From NCBI GenBank assembly GCA_016720595.1, contig JADKKI010000079.1:1-22998 (forward strand): a DNA stretch of 22,998 nucleotides, written 5' to 3'. The DNA comes from Myxococcales bacterium. GTDB lineage: Bacteria; Myxococcota_A; Polyangia; Haliangiales; Haliangiaceae. The notes below the pieces were generated by a model. It saw nothing but the letters and a program-made list of their open reading frames with translations, did not search any database and had not been told where the DNA came from. Position 1 is the first letter of the stretch, and every line of letters begins with the position of its first letter. Shown here piece after piece: positions 11,297 through 18,220 of this stretch. The translations under genes and the position numbers were made by a program.

Positions 11297-12339
11297 GCCT
11301 GGTCGCGCTCGTCGCGCTCGCGGTGATCTCGCTCGGCACCACCACCGCCGACGCGTATCCGCAGTTCCAGTTCGCGCTGGGCTCGGATCGTTGTTCCGCG
11401 TGTCACTTCGCGCCCGGCGGCGGCGGCTTGCTCAACGATCTGGGCCGGGACGAGGCGGGCGAAGGGATCAGCGGGCGCGGCGATGGCAGGTTCGCGTACG
11501 GTGGGGTCACCCTGCCCTCGTGGCTCGCCCTCGGAGCCGACCTCCGGTTCGCGCTCGGCGGCAAGCAGCTCGCGGATCGCGATCCCACGCTGCTCGCGTT
11601 CCCGATGCAGGCCGATACGTACTCGCGGGCGGCCTTCGGCCCGATCTCGCTGAACCTGATCGTCGGCCTCAACGGTGCCGCGCGCTCGCGCACGCCCGGG
11701 GCCTCCGCCGCGACCTATGTCGCCTCGCGCCAGCACTACCTGATGTACGAGAGCGGCTCGGGCAGCGTCACCGTGCGCGCCGGTCGCTTCTTCCCGGTGT
11801 TCGGCGTGCGTTCGCAAGATCACACCGCGTATGCGCGCCGCTACCTCGATCAATCCACTCTCGAGGAGCCTTATGCAGTCGAGCTCGGGATCGCTGGCAA
11901 GGACTGGGAGGGCTACCTCGCCGGCTTCCTCGGCAATCCGATCCCGTACACCGGCTCCGGCGCCAAGGCGAACGGCGCCACCGCGTACTACGAGCGGAGG
12001 TTCGGTGCGTACCTCGTGGCCGGCAACGCACGGTTCGCGCAGACCGACGACGATCGCCGCGTCACCGCAGGCGCGATCGGCAAGTACTGGTTCGCGAAGC
12101 CGGGCCTCATCGCGATCGGCGAGCTCGATCTCCAGCGCCAGACCTTCGCCACCGGCGGCACCACGCGGCTGCAGCTCCTCGGCTTCGCGCAGCTGACCAA
12201 GGTGATCCTCCCGGGGTACATGATCGGCGCCGCGCTACAGCGATGGGATCCGGATCTGTCGCTCCGCGGCTCCACGCGCAATGCGTTCCAGCTCGATGTC
12301 CAGGCGTTCCCCTGGGCGCACGTCGAGGCCACCTCTTGA
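11287..12339 (+). CDS. c-type haem domain fused to a probable outer-membrane beta-barrel
   Basis: A GTG at 11287 overlaps the upstream stop. The 350 residues open with a signal peptide (cleavage likely after TADA, residue 23), then DRCSACHFAPGGGGLLN with a canonical CX2CH motif (C36, C39, H40). The rest, from about residue 60, alternates hydrophobic and polar residues with many Gly/Tyr/Arg turns (SLNLIVGLNGAARS, SVTVRAGRFFPVFGV, AYYERRFGAYLVAGNARF, YMIGAALQRWDP), as in a transmembrane beta-barrel. The TGA at 12337-12339 is probably premature. One base over, the frame continues HLLTRLEATGGD and NLLALLQLHYYL to about 12413, an amphipathic final strand ending in aromatic residues as outer-membrane barrels do. 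A haem at the N-terminus and a barrel suggest electron transfer at or across the outer membrane. No named family is recognised. Confidence 0.65.
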   Translation: MRLSLVALVALAVISLGTTTADAYPQFQFALGSDRCSACHFAPGGGGLLNDLGRDEAGEGISGRGDGRFAYGGVTLPSWLALGADLRFALGGKQLADRDPTLLAFPMQADTYSRAAFGPISLNLIVGLNGAARSRTPGASAATYVASRQHYLMYESGSGSVTVRAGRFFPVFGVRSQDHTAYARRYLDQSTLEEPYAVELGIAGKDWEGYLAGFLGNPIPYTGSGAKANGATAYYERRFGAYLVAGNARFAQTDDDRRVTAGAIGKYWFAKPGLIAIGELDLQRQTFATGGTTRLQLLGFAQLTKVILPGYMIGAALQRWDPDLSLRGSTRNAFQLDVQAFPWAHVEATS

Positions 12340-12421
12340 CCCGGCTCGAGGCGACAGGAGGGGACACCACGCATCCCAACCTGCTCGCACTGCTCCAGCT
12401 ACACTACTACCTGCGAGCGCC

Positions 12422-13151
12422 GTGCCCGCCCCACGCCCATCACGCTCGCGCTCGTCGTCGGCCTGGGCCTCGGTGCCTGCGGCTTCGACGATCCGCCGGC
12501 GCAGCCGAGCTGGCAGGTGGACGTGATGCCGATCCTCGCCGCGAACTGCGTGCGCTGTCATGGCTATCCCACGCTCGGCTTCGCCGCGTTCGGCCTGCGG
12601 TTGGACTCGTACGATCCCGTCGAGGTGGTGGCGTTCGACGCTCCGATCTCCGGAGCCGCACACAACGCCACGTTGATCGCCCAGCGGATCCAGTACAGCA
12701 AGTACCGCCCCACGGAGACCGTGATGCCTCCGGGCCGCGAGCTCGCGGACTACGAGCTGACCGTCCTGCGCAGCTGGGCCGGGCTCGTCGATGGCTCGAT
12801 GAAGGCCCCGCGCGGCCCGGGCCGCCCCGACACACGCCACCCCCGAGCTCACCGTCACCGGAGCTCGGTCGCGAGGGTGCGATCGTGACGTTCTCGTACG
12901 AGCTCCGCGATCGCGATCGCGATCTGGTGGTGGGCAACCTCCGCGGGCCGCGCCGCAAGGGCAACCAGCTGGTCACCGGCGTGATCGCCGATCTGGTCTC
13001 CGGCCGCGATTCGTTCACGGTCGATCTCACCGGCATCCCGGCCGGGAGCTACGAGCTCACCGCCCGCCTCGACGACGGTGCGGACCTCGATGGCCCCGAC
13101 GGATCGATCGACTACGTCGAGCTCTCGGTGGGCATGCTGGTGGTCCCGTGA
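12422..13151 (+). CDS. Cytochrome c-like lipoprotein with CVRCH motif and C-terminal beta domain (frameshifted)
   Basis: The signal reads TPITLALVVGLGLGAC (12433-12480), a lipobox followed by PAQPSWQVDVMPILAANCVR and then CH. The haem motif is canonical (C-V-R-C-H, about 12546-12560). It continues with LGFAAFGLRLDSYDPVEV, ATLIAQRIQYSKYRPTE with VMPPG (a Met that could be a distal ligand) and LTVLRSWAGLVDGSM, the same domain type as the lipoprotein at 10889. This frame then derails. Between about 12830 and 12870 the coding moves to another frame, giving GAIVTFSYELRDRDRDLVVG and GIPAGSYELTARLDDG up to the TGA at 13149-13151, an immunoglobulin-like beta domain. The start also needs one frame correction; a GTG at 12422 is the best candidate. 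The stop overlaps the next GTG by four bases (GTGA). Confidence 0.65.
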
Positions 13152-13573
13152 AGATCGCGGCACTCACGTTCGCGGCGCTGATGCTGGCGGCGTGTACCGA
13201 CAGCGTCTCGCCACCGGAGCTCGGCGACTACACGAGCTGGCACCGCGTGGACACGTTCGGCAACGTGCCCGGGCACGGCGATTCGTATCGCATCATCTAC
13301 GTCAACGACATCGCGCGCACCCGCGGCACCACCGAGCGCGATGCGGTCCTCGTCAAGGAGGTCCACGACAACGACAACGGCCAGCCCGGCGCGCTGCGGA
13401 TCATCGAGATCATGCGGAAGCTCCGCCCGGGCACCGCACCCGACGACGAGGGCGGCTGGCTGTTCACTCAGATGCCCAGCCCCGGCGCCGGCGAGGTGCA
13501 CCTCGACCTGTGCTGGAGCCGCTGCCACGTCCAGGCGCCGTACGCGGGCGCCTGGTTCGACTACACGAAGTAG
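13148..13573 (+). CDS. Cytochrome P460-like lipoprotein
   Basis: This 141-residue product starts at a GTG overlapping the previous stop (GTGA), so it is probably the last gene of a coupled run. A lipoprotein signal ends in LAAC (Cys16). The body matches the cytochrome P460 pattern: DYTSWHRVDTFGNVPGHGDS (27-46) with the conserved GHG, YRIIYVNDIAR (47-57), DAVLVKEVHDNDNGQPGAL (65-83), IIEIMRKLRPGTA, GGWLFTQM and the C-terminal CWSRCHVQAPYAG (122-134) at the usual haem-attachment position. Known P460 proteins hold haem P460 through CX2CH plus a cross-linking Lys and oxidise hydroxylamine or act in NO handling. Here three residues separate the two cysteines. Lys70 in VLVKEVHDN is a candidate equivalent of the cross-linking Lys; this is inference. 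The gene ends 4 bases before the stop of a convergent gene. Confidence 0.75.
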   Translation: MKIAALTFAALMLAACTDSVSPPELGDYTSWHRVDTFGNVPGHGDSYRIIYVNDIARTRGTTERDAVLVKEVHDNDNGQPGALRIIEIMRKLRPGTAPDDEGGWLFTQMPSPGAGEVHLDLCWSRCHVQAPYAGAWFDYTK

Positions 13574-13577
13574 CTGC

Positions 13578-14883
13578 TCAGGCGCGGATGCCGGCGAGCG
13601 GGCCGGTGCCATCGTCGCCGAACGAGCTCAGCGGCAGGCCGAGCCCGCCCGCGAGTGCGATGAACAGATCCGCCACCGGGGGGCCGCCCGTGTACCGGCG
13701 GTGCGTGCCCGTGACGATCGAGCCGGCGCCGCCGCCGGCCACGACCACCGGCATGTTGGTGTGGCGGTGCGCATCGCCATCCTCGATCTCGCTCGAGCAG
13801 AACACGATCGAGTTATCGAGCGCGGTCACGCCGTTGCCATCGTCGATCGCCTTCAGCTTGCCGAGCGGTAGGCGAGCTCGCCGATCTCCCAGGTGTTGAT
13901 CTGCGTGAGCTTGGCGAGGTTCGTGGTGTTGCCCATGTGGTGGGACAGCTCGTGGTGCGATTCGGCGATGCCGATCTGCGGGTGGGTGTTGCCCGAGCCC
14001 GCGTTGCCGAGCATGAACGTGACCACGCGCGTGAGATCGCACTCGAACGCGATCGCGATCAGATCGATCATCGCGCGCGAGCGATCGGCGAACTCGAGAG
14101 GCCGGGCGGCCGCGCGCCGGGCTTGCAGACCTTCGTCGGACGCGCGATCCGGGTCTCCAGCTCGCGGACCGCGTTCAGGTACTCGTCGAGCTTGGATTGA
14201 TCCGTGCGCCCGAGCTTGGTGCGCAGGGACGTCGCATCCTCGAGCGCGCCATCGAGCACGCTGGTCCGGTAGACCTTGCGCCGCATGACCTCGGCCGCGG
14301 AGGCGTCCGGATCGTAGCCGGCGAACAGCCGATCGAACACCGCGGTGGGGTTGGTCTGCTTGGGCAACGGGCTCGTGGGCCCGGACCACGCGATGCTCCG
14401 CGCGTACGCGCAGCTGTACCCGGTGTCGCAATCGCCGACCGCGGCGCCACCATCGGTGCCGAGCTCGAGCGAGGGCAGCGGCAGGCCCGCGCTCAGGGTC
14501 TTGGCGAGGAGCTGATCGATCGAGACGCCGCTCAGGATGTCGGCACCCGCGGTCTTGCGGACATGTGTGGCCGTGAGGAACGCGCCGGTGCCGGCCGCGT
14601 GATCGCCACCGCCGTCGGATCGGCCGGGCTTGTTGTCCACGCCGGTCAGCACGAGGACCTTGTCCGCGCGCGGCATGAGCGGGGTGAGGATCGGCGACGT
14701 CCAGCTGGGCCCCTCGACCGCAGGCGTCCAGTTGTTCATCACGATCCCGCACGGCAGGTAGAACCCGACGAACCGCCGCGGCACCATCGGCTCTGCACCG
14801 CGTGCGAGGCGCGAGCGCAGCGAGGCCAAGAACGGCAGCGCGATCATCGCGCCCGCACCACCGAGGAACTTGCGGCGATTCAT
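13578..14883 (-). CDS. Tat-exported DUF1552 protein (two frameshifts)
   Basis: The start ATG at 14883 overlaps the stop of the upstream DUF1592 gene (ATGA), so translation is probably coupled. The N-terminus MNRRKFLGGAGAMIALPFLA is a twin-arginine signal. The body follows the DUF1552 pattern: PRRFVGFYLPCGIVMNNW, LTPLMPRADKVLVLTGVDNK, GDHAAGTGAFLTAT, SIDQLLAKTL, LPSLELGTDGG, YARSIAWSGPTSPLP, NPTAVFDRLFAG, then (after a frame change near 14100) MIDLIAIAFECDLTRVVTFM, GIAESHHELSHHMG and, after a second change near 13868, GVTALDNSIVFCSSEIEDGD, HTNMPVVVAGG, ending PLAGIRA. About 435 codons when corrected, normal for the family. DUF1552 resembles DUF1501/sulfatase-like alpha/beta folds; its biochemical role is unknown. 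It almost always travels with a DUF1592 partner, as here. Confidence 0.85.
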
Positions 14884-16866
14884 GGCTCACCTCGGCGGGA
14901 CACGAAGAACGGGTCGGTGATGATGTCGACGAGGAGATCGCGCAGGTGGTACCCGCGATCGATGAACCGCTCGGTCAGCCGATCGATGTGCTCGATCGCC
15001 TCGATCCGGAACGGCGACCGGCCCGTGTACGTGTAGAGCTTCTGCACCATGCAGCGGTACACGCCCGGATTGGCGGCGAGCTGCTGGGTCATCTCCGTGG
15101 CGCCATCGAACACGGTGCCATCGGTCAGCTCGCCCGTGGCGTTGATCGGGAAGCCTGCATCCGCCGTGCGATAGCGACCGATCGCATCGAAGTTATCGAG
15201 GCCGAAGCCGATCGGATCCATCGTGCGGTGACAGCTCGCACAGATCGGGTTGTTGCGGTGCGCCTCGAGGCGCTCGCGGATCGAGCCGGTGGCCGTCATC
15301 GCATCCGGCAGGCCCTCCACGCCGGGCGGCGGTGGGCGCGGCGGCGTGCACAGCAGGTTGTCGAGCACCCACTTGCCGCGCAGCACCGGCGAGGTGCGCT
15401 TCGGCCGCGAGGTCACGCGGAGGAAGCTGCCCTGCGTGAGGAAGCCGCGCCGCGGCGAAATCCGCCAGCGAGACGCGGACCAGATCCGTGGGCGAGCCCA
15501 CCGGCGGCAGGCCATAGAACTCGGCGAGCCGATCGTTCACGTACGTGAAGTCGGCGACGAGGAACTGATCCATCGGCACGTCCTCGCTGAGGAACGCCTG
15601 GAAGTAGCGCCGGGTCTCGGCACGCATCGCGGCCTCGAGCTCGTCGTCGTACTCGGGGAACAGCTGGTAATCGGGATCCTGATCGCCGAGCGCGCGCGTG
15701 AACAGCCACTGCCCGGCGAAGTTGTCGGTCAGCGCGATCGCCTTCGGATCATCGAGCATCCGCTGCGCCTGGCGCCCGAGCTCCGCGGGATCATCGGTCA
15801 GCCGACCGGACTCGGCCGCATCGAACAGCTCGGCATCCGGCATCGAGCTCCACAGGAAGTACGACAGCCGCGTGGCGAGCTCCCAGCCGGTGAGCGGGCG
15901 CGGGGTCAGCGAGCCCGGGTTCGGATCCACCTCGACTCGGAAGATGAAGTGCGGCGAGACCAGTACGCCCTGCAGCGCGAGCCGGAGCCCGGCCTCGGCC
16001 GTGTCGCCCTGCGCGCGCGCCAGCTCGACGAGCGAGAGCAGCTTGCCGATCTCCTCGTCGGTGGGAGGGCGACGCCACGCGCGCTTCGCGAACGCCTCGA
16101 GGATCGAGCGCTGACAGCCCGCGTCGTCGAGGGCATCGCACAGGAGCAAGCGCTTGCGCCGCGTGCCATCGATCTGCGGGCCATCGAGGGGGCCAGTGAC
16201 GTGCACGTAGTCGACCCACAGGTTGCGATCGGTCATCGCCACTGGATCGTTGAAGTCGTTGATGAACGACACCGTCACCAGCGAGTTGCCCGCCGGGAGC
16301 GGCACGGTGGTCTCGTAGATCGCCGGGCTCGCCGCCAGGGCGGTGACGTTGATGATGACCGGCGCCTGGTTCGGCACCTCGATCGACATCTGCGCGGGGA
16401 CCGTGCCCGCGTGCTGCTCGTAGGCGCGGATCGCGATCTTGTACATCCCCGCGATCGGCGCCTGAACGGTGTGCCCGGAGCTGCCGTTCGAGAAGAACAG
16501 CCAGCCACCGGCCTGCGCCACGCCCGACGCGGCGTCGGTCATCGGTTCGAACATCTGCGTGGTCGTACTCGTGGTCACCGCGAGCGTGTCGGCGATCAGG
16601 GCCTCGGCCGCGCCTTCGTAGAGCTCGAGCGAGAGGGGCGAGAGCCGCAGCACATCGGCCACGTTGTCGAACCCGTACCCGCGATCGTCGGCCGGGAAGT
16701 CCGTGGCCGGCGTGAGCTTGGTGCCCAGCAGATCGCGGACGGTGTTGTTGTACTCGGCGTTGTTCAGCCGATGCAGCGTGACCCGACCGGGATCCCCGCC
16801 GTCATCACCGCCGCCACACCCGATGGCGAGCGATGCCCACAGCCCCGCGATCACGATCGCTCGCAT
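14880..16866 (-). CDS. DUF1587-DUF1595-DUF1592-DUF1588-DUF1585 lipoprotein with c-type haem motif (one frameshift)
   Basis: From ATG 16866 the product carries a lipoprotein signal (SLAIGC, Cys17) and a Gly/Asp linker. DUF1587 follows (VTLHRLNNAEYNNTVRDLLG, about 29-48). A carbohydrate-binding-like beta domain (about 110-215, ending LWVDYVHVTGPLDG) is next. DUF1595 is at about 225-300 (ILEAFAKRAWRRPPTDEEIG, ALQGVLVSPHFIFRVE), and DUF1592 at about 310-450 (LTGWELATRLSYFLWSSMPD, DNFAGQWLFTRAL, ADFTYVNDRLAEFYG). A frame change at about 15455 leads into DUF1588 (RRGFLTQGSFLRVTSRPKRT, GKWVLDNLLC, NNPICASCHRTMDPIGFGLD, with CASCH as CX2CH) and DUF1585 (YTYTGRSPFRIEAIEHIDRL to PFFVSRRGEP). About 662 codons, a normal length. 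The family is a probable cell-surface haem protein of unknown substrate, common in Planctomycetes and Myxococcota. Confidence 0.88.
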
Positions 16867-16923
16867 CCCCGGAACATACCCCGAAGCGTGGGATGGGGTC
16901 GATGTAGGTGCTACCACGCCGAG

Positions 16924-17523
16924 GTGACCACACCCCTCACGCGCGAAGTGGAGAGCGTCTCCCTCGTCACCCAGAGCCACTACATCATCAAGCGGAAGTT
17001 CTGGTCGGTGTTCGAGCGCGTGTTCCGGGTGTTCACCGGCGACGGCCAGCTGATCATGTACATCCAGCACCCGCTGCTCAAGCTGCGCGAGGAGTTCATG
17101 GTGTACGCGGACGAGGCAAAGACCCGGCCGCTGCTGCGCGTGAAATCCAAGCAGGTGATCGCGATCAACTTCTCGTACGAGGTCCACGACGCGGTGACCG
17201 ATGCCCTGCTCGGATCGGTCCAGAAGCGCGGGCTCCGATCGATCGTGCGCGACAAGTTCCACATCTTCGATCCTGCAGGTGTCGAGATCGGGTTCGCCGA
17301 GGAGCAGGGAGCCTCGATCCTCCGACGCATCTTCCCGCTCCTGACCTCGAAGCACGCGATCTTTCAAGGCACGACCCAGGTCGCGTTCATCAAGCAGCAG
17401 TTCCGCTTCTTCAACAAGGAGTTCACCGTGGACACCCAGCCGTCCTCGATGGATCCCCGGTTCGTGCTCGCGGTCGCGCTCCTCGCCCTGATCGCCGAGG
17501 CGCGTCGCGAAGATGCGCGTTGA
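16924..17523 (+). CDS. LURP-one-related / scramblase-like (Tubby C-terminal-like fold) protein
   Basis: A 199-residue soluble protein with no signal peptide. The GTG at 16924 is chosen because the fold begins soon after it (SHYIIKRKFWSVFERVFRVF) and no closer start fits; a GAG precedes it but there is no strong ribosome binding site. The protein shows the repeating beta-strand pattern of the LURP-one/phospholipid-scramblase family: strand-turn units VFTGDGQLIMYIQHP, LKLREEFMVYADEAKTRPLL, IAINFSYEVHDAVTDALLGS, SIVRDKFHIFDPAGVEIGFA and HAIFQGTTQVAFIKQQ, then a C-terminal helix (PRFVLAVALLALIAEA) like the buried central helix of the tubby barrel. Function is unknown in bacteria. It is divergent from the DUF1592 gene with 57 bases between starts and converges on the Kazal-like gene with 29 bases between stops. 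Confidence 0.7.
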   Translation: MTTPLTREVESVSLVTQSHYIIKRKFWSVFERVFRVFTGDGQLIMYIQHPLLKLREEFMVYADEAKTRPLLRVKSKQVIAINFSYEVHDAVTDALLGSVQKRGLRSIVRDKFHIFDPAGVEIGFAEEQGASILRRIFPLLTSKHAIFQGTTQVAFIKQQFRFFNKEFTVDTQPSSMDPRFVLAVALLALIAEARREDAR

Positions 17524-17552
17524 GCGTCAGACCTGATGAGCGAGCCGCGCGC

Positions 17553-18104
17553 TCAGCCGCCCGGGCAGGTCAGCGTCAAGCCGCTGGTCCCCGCACCGGC
17601 GCAGAACGAACCGCAGGCCTCGGCCGCGAGGCAGGTGCAGCTCGCGCCGCCCACGCCGCAGGTCCCCGGCAGCGGCTTGCAGGTGAAGGTGTCGGGCTCG
17701 CCGCCGATGTCCGAGACACCGCGCTGACAGTACTGGCTCGCGGTCTGGCAGGTGCGGAAGCCGCACGCGAACGTCCCCGTCGTGACGGGGCACGCACCGC
17801 TGGCGTCGACGTCCACACCGACGGCCTGCGCGTCGCACTCGTTGGAGTGCACGAGGTGGTCGCAGCCGCAGACGGGATCGAAGTTGTCGGTACAGCCGGA
17901 AGGCTTGCTCCGGCACGTGCCGCTCTCGTCACTCGCCCCGCAGGTGTTGCGGCCGAAGTCGCAGAACTCGTTGGCACCGCAGACGCCGCCGCCGAAGCCT
18001 CCGCACAGGCGCCCGCTCCCACCATCGGAGGTCGGCCCGCCACTGCCGTGCTCCACGCAGCCGCCGAACATCAGGCCGAGTACCAGCCAGGAGAGTCGAG
18101 TCAT
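17553..18104 (-). CDS. Cysteine-rich lipoprotein with a Kazal-type inhibitor-like segment
   Basis: A 183-residue product from ATG 18104. The signal MTRLSWLVLGLMFGGC ends in a lipobox (Cys16) and is followed by a Gly/Ser-rich linker. Twenty further cysteines are spread over residues 34-180. Residues 71-105 (CTDNFDPVCGCD, then HSNECDAQAVGVDVDASGAC) follow the Kazal/follistatin pattern PVCGxDxxxxxNxCxAxxxGVxVxxxGxC, the fold of many extracellular serine-protease inhibitors. The flanking parts (GGVCGANEFCDFGRNTCG at 39-56 and TFACGFRTCQTASQYCQRG at 111-129) have paired cysteines like the EGF-like and Dickkopf-like repeats of myxobacterial surface lipoproteins. It would be anchored outside the cytoplasm and stabilised by disulphides. 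An inhibitory role is inference; no reactive loop can be assigned. About 116 bases separate its start from the end of the arginase-family gene upstream. Confidence 0.75.
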   Translation of the reverse strand: MTRLSWLVLGLMFGGCVEHGSGGPTSDGGSGRLCGGFGGGVCGANEFCDFGRNTCGASDESGTCRSKPSGCTDNFDPVCGCDHLVHSNECDAQAVGVDVDASGACPVTTGTFACGFRTCQTASQYCQRGVSDIGGEPDTFTCKPLPGTCGVGGASCTCLAAEACGSFCAGAGTSGLTLTCPGG

Positions 18105-18166
18105 CGACCTAGGCACATCCAACTCCCGTGCCAAGGAACGACGTCGCGATTCTCGCGGGTTCCGGC

Positions 18167-18193
18167 GTGCTGCCTCAGAAAACTGAACAGCAC
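18167..18193. terminator. Imperfect hairpin downstream of the arginase-family gene
   Basis: GTGCTG (18167-18172) pairs with CAGCAC (18188-18193); inside it CAG and CTG flank an AAAA loop. It lies just after the stop of the minus-strand arginase-family gene and upstream of the lipoprotein start. No T-run follows on the minus strand, so intrinsic termination is doubtful; it may equally be a chance or regulatory palindrome. Confidence 0.25.
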
Positions 18194-18220
18194 GGGCTCC
18201 CGTCGCGAGCCAGCGCACGC

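Noticed and set aside
11226..13151. A plus-strand frame open for about 640 codons across the haem-barrel gene
   Set aside because: Most of it is an Arg-rich shadow of the haem-barrel and cytochrome genes. Only the parts at about 12343-12413 and after about 12870 read as natural protein, because neighbouring genes shift into this frame.
15250..17523. A plus-strand frame open for over 700 codons across the DUF1592 gene
   Set aside because: Up to about 16900 its translation is Arg/Glu/His-rich with no family resemblance and lies antisense to a protein with clear DUF1587/1595/1592/1588/1585 signatures. Only its last 199 codons (from 16924), the LURP-one-like gene, are real.
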